Origin: Enterovirga rhinocerotis
GTDB taxonomy: Bacteria; Pseudomonadota; Alphaproteobacteria; Rhizobiales; Beijerinckiaceae
Assembly: GCF_004363955.1 (NCBI RefSeq)
Contig: NZ_SNZR01000013.1
Coordinates: 1-64,000, forward strand
Reading direction: 5' to 3'
DNA: 64,000 bases
The position numbers were made by a program, and so were the translations under genes. The stretch's first letter is position 1; each line of letters starts with the position of its first letter. The notes beneath the pieces are model-generated. The model was not told where the DNA came from. It ran no database searches and was given only the letters and a program-made list of their open reading frames with translations. This document shows, piece by piece, positions 49,647 through 57,387 of this stretch.

Positions 49647-51020
49647 TTAGTAGGTGAGGGTCGAGCGCAGCCCGACGATGAAGCCGCCCTTGAGGAGGGT
49701 GCCGGGCCGGTACGGGTTCTCCACGCCGCCTGCCGGCCGGTACACGTATTGGATGTCGGGCTGGACGACCCAGCCGGGCGCGATCTGGGCCGCGTAGGTC
49801 GCCTCGAACGTGGCCTCGTAGCTGCGGATCGGCGCGAAGGCCCCGGCATGGATCTGCGCGTCGCGATCGGCCGAGCGCAGCGCCCGGCCGATCCGGGAAT
49901 AGATGAAGCTCACCCCGAACTGATCGTGCGGCCGGCGCGGGACGAGACCGGAGAAGACGAGCCCCCCATCGGCCCAGAGGTCGATATGGCTTCGGTCGGA
50001 GGGGCTGGCCGAGAGGCGCCCGTAGACGAGGATGCCGTCCTCGTGGCTTCCGCCCTCGGGTCGCCAGAGCTGATGGTCGACGACACCGTAAAGCCCGCTC
50101 ATGCCCCTGAGACGCCGGGGCTCGCCGTTGCTGGTCGGATGGAGAAGGGCGAGGCCTGTCCGGTCGTAACGGAGATCGTCGAACCGCCCGAGCCGGTGGT
50201 AGCCGCCGAGGCGCCAGGTCCCGGCAAGGCCGGTCGACTCCTTGTCCTGCCCGTAGCGGTACTGCACCTCGCCCATCAGCAACGCCGGATCGCGCAGCGG
50301 GAAGCGGAGCCCGTCCCGGTTCACCTCCTTCTGGTCGCCCGGATCCCCGTTGAAGATCGCGAAGAGCGCCGTGAGGCTGTCGGTCGGCTGGGCACGGAAG
50401 CGGATGCCCGGCGTCGAGATGGGATAGGCTGGCCCGCCCGCCGGCAGGTTGGCGCCGGTGATCGTCGGCCAGTCGTTCGACAGGAAGATCCGGCCGTAAT
50501 CGGCGGAGAAGAATTCGCCGTCCGCCGTGATCTGGCCGATCCGCAGACCGAAGCGGTCACCCGCCCATTTCTGTTCGAGCCAGATCTCCGACAGGCGCGT
50601 CGACGGGTAGGCCTCGATGTTCGAGACGGTGACGAGCCGGCCGAAGGTCCGGTCGCGCAGGCCGCCCGTATCGTGGATCTGGAAGGCATTGGCGAAGAAG
50701 GCGAGGCCCTGCCAGCCGGCCATGGTGCCGAGATCGATGCCGAGCTGCGCCTCCAGCTTGCCGGCATAGACGCCATGCCGGCGGAGCCCGCCCGAGAGGT
50801 TCCCCAGCATCTCGTTCGTGTAGCTCAGGTTGATCGTCAGGCCGCGTGCTTCGGCCGCCGCGCGCCATCCGCCCGGATCCCCGAACGGGCCGAGCGAGCT
50901 CTGGATCGAGGGCGGCTTGTCCGTCGCCGCGCCGGACTGCGAAGCGTCCTGCGCCAGGGCCGGCCCTCCGATAAAGCTACTCAAGGCGGCAGAGCCGGCC
51001 AGAACGAAACGCCAATGCAT
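49647..51020 (-). CDS. OprB-family carbohydrate/metal porin, probably MntR-regulated
   Basis: The 457-aa protein has a signal peptide (WRFVLAGSAALSSFIGGPAL, cleavage after ALA-QD) and an OprB-type beta-barrel: GGWRAAAEARGLTINLSYTN at the start of the barrel, TRLSEIWLEQKWAGDRFGLR, RIGQITADGEFF, and a terminal strand FIVGLRSTLTY ending in the aromatic Tyr required for outer-membrane assembly. A GGGGAGGG site precedes the ATG. The palindrome at 51058-51075, 38 bp upstream, resembles an MntR box and the divergent gene is mntR. In Bradyrhizobium a porin (MnoP) is the manganese channel, so a manganese role is a reasonable inference here. Confidence 0.9.
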   Translation of the reverse strand: MHWRFVLAGSAALSSFIGGPALAQDASQSGAATDKPPSIQSSLGPFGDPGGWRAAAEARGLTINLSYTNEMLGNLSGGLRRHGVYAGKLEAQLGIDLGTMAGWQGLAFFANAFQIHDTGGLRDRTFGRLVTVSNIEAYPSTRLSEIWLEQKWAGDRFGLRIGQITADGEFFSADYGRIFLSNDWPTITGANLPAGGPAYPISTPGIRFRAQPTDSLTALFAIFNGDPGDQKEVNRDGLRFPLRDPALLMGEVQYRYGQDKESTGLAGTWRLGGYHRLGRFDDLRYDRTGLALLHPTSNGEPRRLRGMSGLYGVVDHQLWRPEGGSHEDGILVYGRLSASPSDRSHIDLWADGGLVFSGLVPRRPHDQFGVSFIYSRIGRALRSADRDAQIHAGAFAPIRSYEATFEATYAAQIAPGWVVQPDIQYVYRPAGGVENPYRPGTLLKGGFIVGLRSTLTY

Positions 51021-51057
51021 GAGCACGCCCTCCCCGCGAATGAGCATCGACGCTAGA

Positions 51058-51075
51058 ATATAGCATATGCTATAT
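51058..51075. promoter_or_regulatory. MntR-box-like palindrome between the porin and mntR
   Basis: ATATAGCATATGCTATAT is a perfect 18-bp inverted repeat. Its ATAGC/GCTAT arms match the arms of the E. coli MntR operator as I recall it. It lies between the porin start (51020) and mntR (51167) and could control both. Confidence 0.7.
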
Positions 51076-51076
51076 C

Positions 51077-51091
51077 AAGCAGAATCTGCTT
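51077..51091. promoter_or_regulatory. Second small palindrome beside the MntR-like box
   Basis: AAGCAG and CTGCTT arms around AAT form a 15-bp inverted repeat directly next to the MntR-like box. It may be part of the same regulatory region or a chance structure. Confidence 0.35.
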
Positions 51092-51166
51092 ATTCATGAA
51101 GCCGGTGCTGCGCGGCATCCCGGGCCGCCGTTTGGACGACATCAAAGCCTCGGGCTATGAATCCTC

Positions 51167-51670
51167 ATGGGTAGGCATGGCGGGGACATGGGACGGGGTG
51201 CTGCTGACAAGGCGAACGCGGCCGAGGCCGCTGAGGCGGGCGGGCAGCTTGCCGATGTCGAGAGCCAGGCCGAGAGCTTTCGCCGGGCGCGCCGGGCGCG
51301 CCGCTCGGAACTCGTCGACGACTATGTCGAACTGATCGCGGATCTCATCGCGGACGGGGGCGAGGCGCGTCAGGTCGACATCGCGGCGCGCCTCGGGGTC
51401 GCCCAGCCGACCGTCGCGAAGATGCTGAAGCGTCTGACGGAGGAAGGGCTCGTGACGCAGCGGCCGTATCGGGGTGTCTTTCTGACGGCCGAGGGACAGG
51501 ATCTCGCCGACAGAAGCCGCCGGCGGCACCACATCGTCGAGTCGTTCCTGCTCGCCGTCGGCGTCGACCCCGAGCATGCGCGTCTCGATACCGAAGGCAT
51601 CGAGCACCATGTCAGCGACGCGACGCTCGCGGTCTTCGCACGCTTCGTGAAAGAGGCAGGGAAGCCGTAG
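51167..51670 (+). CDS. mntR: Manganese-responsive regulator MntR (DtxR/MntR family)
   Basis: The 167-aa protein has an N-terminal extension, then [20 protein letters not shown] and the [23 protein letters not shown], followed by the dimerisation and metal-binding part ([20 protein letters not shown], then [17 protein letters not shown]) with the expected His and Glu ligands. The long N-terminal extension and the C-terminus without an SH3-like domain are as in E. coli MntR. Divergent from the porin gene, with the box at 51058 between. The Mn transporter MntH is not in the window. Confidence 0.93.
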   Translation: MGRHGGDMGRGAADKANAAEAAEAGGQLADVESQAESFRRARRARRSELVDDYVELIADLIADGGEARQVDIAARLGVAQPTVAKMLKRLTEEGLVTQRPYRGVFLTAEGQDLADRSRRRHHIVESFLLAVGVDPEHARLDTEGIEHHVSDATLAVFARFVKEAGKP

Positions 51671-51800
51671 GCGGCCCGGAGCGGCTCACGCCGGCGGAGC
51701 CGGCTCCATCGCCTCGCCGGCCGCGGTCATGTCCCGGCGGCCGGATCGTCGGTTCCGGACGCTCGGTCCGGACGAGGGGCGTCGGTTGGCCGGCTGCGCC

Positions 51801-52682
51801 TCAGCGCGTCGGGACCGGGTTCTCGCCCCGATAGTCGTAGAAGCCGCGCTTCGTCTTCCGGCCGAGCCAGCCGGCCTCGACATATTTCACGAGCAGCGGG
51901 CAGGGCCGGTACTTCGTATCGGCGAGACCATCATGCAGCACCTGCATGACCGACAGGCAGATATCGAGGCCGATGAAGTCGGCGAGCTGAAGCGGCCCCA
52001 TCGGGTGGTTCGCGCCGAGCCGCATCGCGGTATCGATCGATTCGACCGAGCCGACGCCCTCGTAGAGGACGTAGATCGCCTCGTTGATCATCGGCAGGAG
52101 GATGCGGTTGACGATGAAGGCCGGGAAATCCTCCGAGACCGTCGTCGTCTTGTGCAGCTTCGCGGTGAAGGCGCGGGCCGCTTCGAAGGTCGGATCCTCC
52201 GTCGCGATGCCACGGATCAGCTCGACGAGCTGCATCACCGGCACCGGGTTCATGAAATGGATGCCGATGAAGCGTTCCGGCCTGTCCGTCGCCGCCGCGA
52301 GGCGGGTGATCGAGATCGAGGACGTGTTCGTGGCGAGGATCGCGTCCGGCCGCACCAGCGGGCAGAGATCGACGAGGATCTTGCGCTTGATCTCCTCGTT
52401 CTCGGTCGCCGCCTCGATCACGAGATCGCAATCCGCGAAGCCCTCGTAGGTCTTGACCGGCTGGATGCGGTCGAGCGCCGCCCGGCGTTCGTCCTCGCTG
52501 ATCGACCCGCGCGACACCTGCCGCGCGAGGTTCCCGTTGATCGTCGCCATGCCCTGGTTGAGCCGGTCGGCCGAGACGTCGTTCAGGCGGACGTTGAGGC
52601 CGGCAGCTGCGCAGACATGAGCGATGCCGTTGCCCATCTGGCCGGCACCGACGATGCCGACCGTCCGGATGTCCATGGTCAT
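51801..52682 (-). CDS. 3-hydroxybutyryl-CoA dehydrogenase
   Basis: The 293-aa protein has the NAD-binding start VGIVGAGQMGNGIAHVCAAA, then IEAATENEEIKRKI, ATNTSSISITRLAAATDRPE, GIHFMNPVPVMQLVELIRG with the catalytic His, and the C-terminal domain GANHPMGPLQLADFIGLDIC. These are the marks of short-chain (hydroxybutyryl-CoA) enzymes rather than the FadB type. It follows etfB-etfA on the same strand, a common arrangement linking acyl-CoA oxidation with electron transfer flavoprotein. Confidence 0.95.
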   Translation of the reverse strand: MTMDIRTVGIVGAGQMGNGIAHVCAAAGLNVRLNDVSADRLNQGMATINGNLARQVSRGSISEDERRAALDRIQPVKTYEGFADCDLVIEAATENEEIKRKILVDLCPLVRPDAILATNTSSISITRLAAATDRPERFIGIHFMNPVPVMQLVELIRGIATEDPTFEAARAFTAKLHKTTTVSEDFPAFIVNRILLPMINEAIYVLYEGVGSVESIDTAMRLGANHPMGPLQLADFIGLDICLSVMQVLHDGLADTKYRPCPLLVKYVEAGWLGRKTKRGFYDYRGENPVPTR

Positions 52683-52712
52683 GAGGTCATTTCCATCCGC
52701 AGGGGAGAGGCG

Positions 52713-53654
52713 TCACGATTTGATTTTGGCGAGCTCTTGATCGAGCTCCGGGAGCACCTTGAAGAGGTCGCCGACGAGGCCGTAATCCGCCACCTGGAAG
52801 ATGGGGGCCTCCTCGTCCTTGTTGATGGCGACGATGACCTTCGAATCCTTCATGCCGGCGAGATGCTGGATGGCGCCGGAGATGCCGACCGCGATGTAGA
52901 GGTCGGGGGCGACCACCTTGCCGGTCTGGCCGACCTGCCAGTCGTTCGGGGCGTAGCCCGCATCGACCGCGGCGCGCGAGGCGCCCATGGCCGCGCCGAG
53001 CTTGTCGGCGATCGGCTCGATATAGGTCTTGAAGTTCTCGGTCGAACCGAGCGAACGCCCGCCGGAGATGATGATCTTGGCCGCGGTCAGCTCCGGACGG
53101 TCGAGCTTGACGATCTCCTCGCCCTTGAAGCTCGAGATGCCCGGGTCTTCCGCCGCCTGCACCGCCTCGACCGAGGCCGAGCCGCCCTCTCCGGAGGCCT
53201 GGAAGGCCGAGGTCCGGACCGTGATCACCTTCTTCGACTCGCCCGACTGGACGGTCTGGATGGCGTTGCCGGCATAGATCGGGCGCTCGAAGGTGTCGGG
53301 CGAGACGATCTTCGTCACGTCCGAGACCTGCATCACGTCGAGCAGCGCGGCGACGCGGGGCAGGACGTTCTTTCCGTGCGTCGTCGCGGCCGACACGATC
53401 GCGTCGTAGGGGCCGGCGAGGGATACGATCAGGGCCGCGACGGGCTCGGCGAGGCCGTGCGCATAGGCGGCGTCGGTCGCGGACAGAACCTTCTCGACGC
53501 CGTCGAGCTTGGCGGCCGCCTGGGCGGCCGCTTCGGGCCCGGTGACGAGGACGTGGACCGGGCCGCCGAGGGCCTTGGCCGCCGTCAGCGCCTTCTTGGT
53601 CGCGTCGAGGATGGTGGCGCCGTCGTGATCGGCGAGAAGAAGCGTGGTCATCAT
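52713..53654 (-). CDS. etfA: Electron transfer flavoprotein alpha subunit
   Basis: The 313-aa alpha subunit binds FAD and passes electrons from acyl-CoA dehydrogenases to ETF:quinone oxidoreductase. Motifs: [39 protein letters not shown] and, for [23 protein letters not shown] then [20 protein letters not shown]. It lies 14 bp after etfB and is followed by the hydroxybutyryl-CoA dehydrogenase gene. Confidence 0.96.
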   Translation of the reverse strand: MMTTLLLADHDGATILDATKKALTAAKALGGPVHVLVTGPEAAAQAAAKLDGVEKVLSATDAAYAHGLAEPVAALIVSLAGPYDAIVSAATTHGKNVLPRVAALLDVMQVSDVTKIVSPDTFERPIYAGNAIQTVQSGESKKVITVRTSAFQASGEGGSASVEAVQAAEDPGISSFKGEEIVKLDRPELTAAKIIISGGRSLGSTENFKTYIEPIADKLGAAMGASRAAVDAGYAPNDWQVGQTGKVVAPDLYIAVGISGAIQHLAGMKDSKVIVAINKDEEAPIFQVADYGLVGDLFKVLPELDQELAKIKS

Positions 53655-53668
53655 CGTCTCCTTGGCGC

Positions 53669-54418
53669 TCAGATCACCGCCGCTTCGTTCTTGAGCTTCT
53701 CGACGAGTTCGCCTGCCGATCCGACCTTGACGCCGGCCTTGCGCCCGCCGGGCTCGACCGTCTTCAGCACCGTCAGGCGGGGGGCCGGATCGACGCCGTA
53801 ATCGGCGGCCGTCTTCTCGGCGATGGGCTTCTTCTTCGCCTTCATGATGTTCGGCAGCGAGGCGTAGCGCGGCTCGTTGAGGCGCAGGTCCGTGGTCACG
53901 ACCGCCGGCATCTTCAGCGAGACGGTCTGGAGGCCGCCATCGACCTCGCGGGTGACGTCGACCGAGCCGTCACCGGGCTCGACCTTCGAGGCGAAGGTGC
54001 CCTGCGGCCAGCCGAGGAGGGCGGCCAGCATCTGGCCGGTCTGGTTGCAATCGTCGTCGATGGCCTGCTTGCCGAGGATGACGAGATCGGGATTTTCCTC
54101 GTCGACGACGCCCTTCAGGATCTTCGCGACGGCGAGGGGCTCGACCGTGCCGTCCACCTTCACCAGGATGCCGCGGTCGGCGCCCATGGCCAGGGCGGTG
54201 CGGATCGTTTCCTGTGCCTGCTGCGGGCCGATCGAGACCGCGATGATCTCGGTCGCCTTGCCCTTTTCCTTCAGCCGGATCGCCTCCTCGACCGCGATCT
54301 CGTCGAACGGGTTCATCGACATTTTCACGTTGGCGAGCTCGACGCCCGAACCGTCCGCTTTCACGCGAACCTTCACGTTGTAGTCGATGACCCGCTTGAC
54401 GGGCACGAGAACCTTCAT
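53669..54418 (-). CDS. etfB: Electron transfer flavoprotein beta subunit
   Basis: The 249-aa beta subunit begins [20 protein letters not shown] and contains [38 protein letters not shown] for AMP binding, and the C-terminal [12 protein letters not shown]. It pairs with EtfA. First gene of the etfB-etfA-hbd operon. Confidence 0.96.
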   Translation of the reverse strand: MKVLVPVKRVIDYNVKVRVKADGSGVELANVKMSMNPFDEIAVEEAIRLKEKGKATEIIAVSIGPQQAQETIRTALAMGADRGILVKVDGTVEPLAVAKILKGVVDEENPDLVILGKQAIDDDCNQTGQMLAALLGWPQGTFASKVEPGDGSVDVTREVDGGLQTVSLKMPAVVTTDLRLNEPRYASLPNIMKAKKKPIAEKTAADYGVDPAPRLTVLKTVEPGGRKAGVKVGSAGELVEKLKNEAAVI

Positions 54419-54547
54419 CGAGAGGCGTCCCTTGGTTGCCGATGGTGCTGCGCGATGGCTCGCCCGAGCGGGCGTCGCGGCCTCAAAGCATGGAGGCGGC
54501 GGACGGTAAAGTCGGGTCGTGACGATTGCAACGCGATTGGGGCCACC

Positions 54548-55126
54548 TCAGCGGTTCTGCCCTGGAACCCAGAGCACGTCGCGCGCGCCGCGGTCGTTAT
54601 GGAAGCGCGCCGCCACGAACAGGAGATCGGAGAGGCGGTTGAGGTAGCGGATCACCTCGGGAGCGACCTTCTCCTCGGGCTTCTCGGCCAGGGCGACGGC
54701 GAGACGCTCGGCCCGGCGGCAGACCGTGCGGGCGAGATGGAGATGCGCCGAAACGGGCGTTCCTCCGGGGAGGACGAAGGAGCGGAGCGGCGCGAGGTCC
54801 GCATTCATCGCGTCGATCTCGCCTTCGAGCCGATCGACCTGCGAATCGAGGATGCGCAGGTCCTCGCGCTTGCGTGGCTCGTCGCGGGGCGGCGTCGCGA
54901 GATCTGCGCCGAGATCGAAGAGGTCGTTCTGGATGCGGGCGAGCAGGGCGTCGGCGTCCGGGTCCGACGACGTGTGGAGGCGGACGAGGCCGAGCGTCGC
55001 GTTCAGCTCGTCCACGGTGCCGTAGCATTCGATGCGCAGGTCGCTCTTGCGGCGGCGTTCGCCGCCCACGAGCTGCGTGCCGCCGCCGTCTCCGGCCTTC
55101 GTGTAGATGCGGTTGAGGGCGACCAT
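54548..55126 (-). CDS. cobO: ATP:cob(I)alamin adenosyltransferase (PduO type)
   Basis: Makes adenosylcobalamin. The 192-aa protein has the diagnostic start MVALNRIYTKAGDGGGTQLV, then YGTVDELNATLGLVR, and the ATP/B12 segments PGGTPVSAHLHLARTVCRRA ERL and YLNRLSDLLFVAARFHND. This is the PduO-type fold, not CobA/BtuR, despite being named cobO or cobI-type in many alphaproteobacteria. The ATG lies 2 bp after the stop of the two-TM gene. Confidence 0.94.
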   Translation of the reverse strand: MVALNRIYTKAGDGGGTQLVGGERRRKSDLRIECYGTVDELNATLGLVRLHTSSDPDADALLARIQNDLFDLGADLATPPRDEPRKREDLRILDSQVDRLEGEIDAMNADLAPLRSFVLPGGTPVSAHLHLARTVCRRAERLAVALAEKPEEKVAPEVIRYLNRLSDLLFVAARFHNDRGARDVLWVPGQNR

Positions 55127-55128
55127 GC

Positions 55129-55314
55129 TCAGCTCTGGGTCTTCAGCCAGATCGCGATCATGATGATCACGATCGCGACGAATTGCAGCAGCACGCGCAT
55201 CCGCATCAATTGCTGCGACCGCGCGGGGGATCCGCCCCGCATCATGTTGATCAGGCCGAGCAGGAGGACGACCGCCACGACCAGGACCGCGGCTATCACG
55301 ATGGCATTCGACAT
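55129..55314 (-). CDS. Small two-TM membrane protein (twin transmembrane type)
   Basis: A 61-aa protein with two membrane helices: AIVIAAVLVVAVVLLLGLIN and LQFVAIVIIMIAIWL, linked by MRGGSPARSQQLMRMRV. The Arg-rich loop with SQQLMRxR is typical of a small HIG1-like alphaproteobacterial family that precedes the adenosyltransferase gene. It is probably co-transcribed with it. Function unknown. Confidence 0.85.
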   Translation of the reverse strand: MSNAIVIAAVLVVAVVLLLGLINMMRGGSPARSQQLMRMRVLLQFVAIVIIMIAIWLKTQS

Positions 55315-55878
55315 GAGGCGGTCTTAGAGCATTTTCGGCGAGGTGTAGCGGGGTCGCGACGAATAATGCGACCGGCATGGGAGGGTTCGCGTTGGGCAGG
55401 GCCTGCGACACAGGCAGGCAAGCGCCATCGCCCGCGCCGTCCGGTGGGTGATCCGATCCGTGATTCAAAGAGCCGAGGGGACCCGAAACGCCGGGGACTC
55501 GATCAGATTGTTGTTTGGAGAGCCGTCCGGCGTCTCGGGTTCGGCGATTTCAGTCCGGGCCGGCCACTCGTCACGGGATCGGAGACGATCCTGCGGTTTG
55601 GCCTCCACTCCCCTTGCGGAGAGGATTCGACCAGGGACCGCAGGGCATCTCCGCCCGATCTAGCCGCACTAGCGGCGCCCGGACCGTAGTATCCGGAGGG
55701 CGGCATTCGACCCGGCCTCCCGAGCGCGGGGCCGCGAACCCCGCCCGCAGGCGCCGATCCCGTCCCGCGAACCTGACGCCTCATGAGCGCGCCCCTCGTG
55801 GACGAGACGGACGGCATATAGGCTTATGTTCCTAGGTCTGTCAAGAATTATCTGCGCCAACCCGCCGTCCCGCGCGTC
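55315..55878. other. Gene-free stretch before the repeat cluster
   Basis: Frames here are short and lack coding character or ribosome sites. The stretch may be a decayed region; no tRNA or known RNA was recognised. Confidence 0.5.
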
Positions 55879-55936
55879 CCCTCTCCCCTTGCGGGAGAGG
55901 GCGGACTCGGGCGGCAGCCCGAGCCGGGTGAGGGGT
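55879..55936. repeat. Dispersed repeat, CTCGGGC hairpin type
   Basis: Reads CTCTCCCCTTGCGGGAGAGG then GCGGACTCGGGCGGCAGCCC and GAGCCGGGTGAGGGG. It contains two nested hairpins (CTCTCCC/GGGAGAG and CTCGGGC/GCCCGAG). Copies at 19410 and 56283. Confidence 0.85.
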
Positions 55937-55952
55937 GGACCTATCCGCAGAT

Positions 55953-56060
55953 GGCACCACGCATCCCGTCATTGCGAGCGCAGCGAAGCAACCCAGCCCA
56001 TCCGTCGCGCGCCGGCCCTGGATTGCGTCGTCGGCTCCGCCTCCTCGCAAAGACGGCCGG
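55953..56060. repeat. Dispersed repeat, GTCATTGCGAGCG type, copy 1
   Basis: Starts GGCACCACGCATC, then GTCATTGCGAGCGCAGCGAA and GCAACCCAGC, and closes with CTCCTCGCAAAGACGG, roughly the reverse complement of the beginning. This is a long imperfect stem typical of a widespread alphaproteobacterial intergenic repeat. Copy 2 at 56354. Confidence 0.85.
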
Positions 56061-56200
56061 GAGGTTTCCCTCTCCCGGATGGGAGAAGGTCGAGCGGCCG
56101 AAGGCCGCCGGGGTGAGGGAAGGCCGGCGCAGCAAAGGCTTTGCGGGCTCCGCACCCGGCGCCCTGCCCTCACCCTGTCCCTCTCCTAGACGGGAGAGGG
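56060..56200. repeat. Mixed inverted repeat (CCCTCTCCC... type)
   Basis: TTCCCTCTCCCGGATGGGAG at the left is mirrored by CTCTCCTAGACGGGAGAGGG at the right, with GGTGAGGG and CCCTCACC inside. It separates the two compound repeat units. Confidence 0.65.
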
Positions 56201-56282
56201 AACGCTGGGGCGACCGTCCCCGCGCTCGATAAGGTCTACGACGCGGCAACGCTCCGGAGCACGCACGCCGCCGACGCCGCCT

Positions 56283-56340
56283 TCCCTCTCCCGAGGGGAG
56301 AGGGCGGACTCGGGCGTCAGCCCGAGCCTGGTGAGGGAGG
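56283..56340. repeat. Dispersed repeat, CTCGGGC hairpin type, another copy
   Basis: TCCCTCTCCCGAGGGGAGAG then GGCGGACTCGGGCGTCAGCC and CGAGCCTGGTGAGGG: nearly the same as 55879-55936. Confidence 0.85.
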
Positions 56341-56353
56341 CACCCCTCCCCCG

Positions 56354-56460
56354 GCACCACGCATCAGGTCATTGCGAGCGCAGCGAAGCAACCCAGCGCC
56401 TCCGCAGGGCAGACGGCCCCTGCTTGCTTCCTCGGCCTCGCCTCCTCGCCATCACCGGGC
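56354..56460. repeat. Dispersed repeat, GTCATTGCGAGCG type, copy 2
   Basis: GGCACCACGCATC, GTCATTGCGAGCGCAGCGAA and GCAACCCAGC repeat copy 1 at 55953 almost exactly; the middle has diverged. Together with the preceding hairpin repeat it forms a second compound unit. Confidence 0.85.
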
Positions 56461-56483
56461 AGGCGGGCTGCGACCCTTCCGCC

Positions 56484-57332
56484 TCAGAACGGCTCGGCCG
56501 TGAAGAGCCGGCTCGGGCGGACGAATTCGTCCTGCGCGGCGACGGTGAGGATCTCCCACGATCCCGCCTCGCTGGTCCGCCGCAGCAGGCCCCAGACCGA
56601 GGCGGCAGCCCGTTCGAGGGCGAGGCGGCAGGATCCGGTCTCGAGGATATGCACCAGGAAGAGGGCTGCGATGGCATCGCCCGCGCCGTTCACCGAGAGA
56701 TCGAGGCGCGGCGTGCGCACCCGCCACGATCCCTCGTCGTCGGCGGCGGCGAGATCGACCGCGTCGGCGGGGACCTCTTCCGTGACGAGCGAGGTGACGA
56801 GCACGATCCGCGGTCCCGTCCTGCGCAAGGCGGCGATGGCGGCCTTCGCGTCGGCCGTGGTCGCGATGGTGCGCTCCGTCAGGAGGGACAGCTCGAACTG
56901 GTTCGGCGTCACGATGTCGGCGGCCGGCACGGCGTGGTCCCGGATGAAGTCCGGCACGCCCGGCCGGACGAAGACGCCCCGGCCGACATCGCCGATCACC
57001 GGGTCGCAGCACCACAGCGCCCGCGGATTGGCCGCCCGCACCCGCGCGGCGGCCGACAGGATCGCCTGGCCGATATCGGCCGAGCCCATATAGCCGGAGA
57101 GCACGCCGTCGCAGCGCGCCAGGACCCCGCGCGCCGCGATGCCGTCCATGAGTTCCTCGATCGCCTGGCCGTCGAAGACGCGCCCCGTCCAGTCGCCGTA
57201 GCCCGTATGGTTCGAGAACTGCACGGTGTGGATCGGCCAGACCTCGTGGCCGAGGCGCTGCATCGGGAAGGTGGCCGATGCGTTCCCGACATGACCGTAG
57301 GCGACGTGGCTCTGGATGGAGAGGATGTTCAC
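56484..57332 (-). CDS. pdxY: Pyridoxal kinase
   Basis: Phosphorylates pyridoxal for PLP salvage. The 282-aa ribokinase-like protein starts at a GTG (VNILSIQSHVAYGHVGNASA) with GGAG upstream, has the substrate segment FSNHTGYGDWTG, DPVIGDVGRGVFVRPGVPDF for ATP, IVTPNQFELSLL, and the anion hole VNGAGDAIAALFL in place of the usual GTGD. The frame is open further upstream but that part is not conserved. Single gene, downstream of the kinase-TIR gene on the same strand. Confidence 0.93.
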   Translation of the reverse strand: MNILSIQSHVAYGHVGNASATFPMQRLGHEVWPIHTVQFSNHTGYGDWTGRVFDGQAIEELMDGIAARGVLARCDGVLSGYMGSADIGQAILSAAARVRAANPRALWCCDPVIGDVGRGVFVRPGVPDFIRDHAVPAADIVTPNQFELSLLTERTIATTADAKAAIAALRRTGPRIVLVTSLVTEEVPADAVDLAAADDEGSWRVRTPRLDLSVNGAGDAIAALFLVHILETGSCRLALERAAASVWGLLRRTSEAGSWEILTVAAQDEFVRPSRLFTAEPF

Positions 57333-57387
57333 GCGAGGCTCCGGAACGGAGGCTGGAGGGAGGGCGGGAGGAGGCGGGCGTGTCCCG

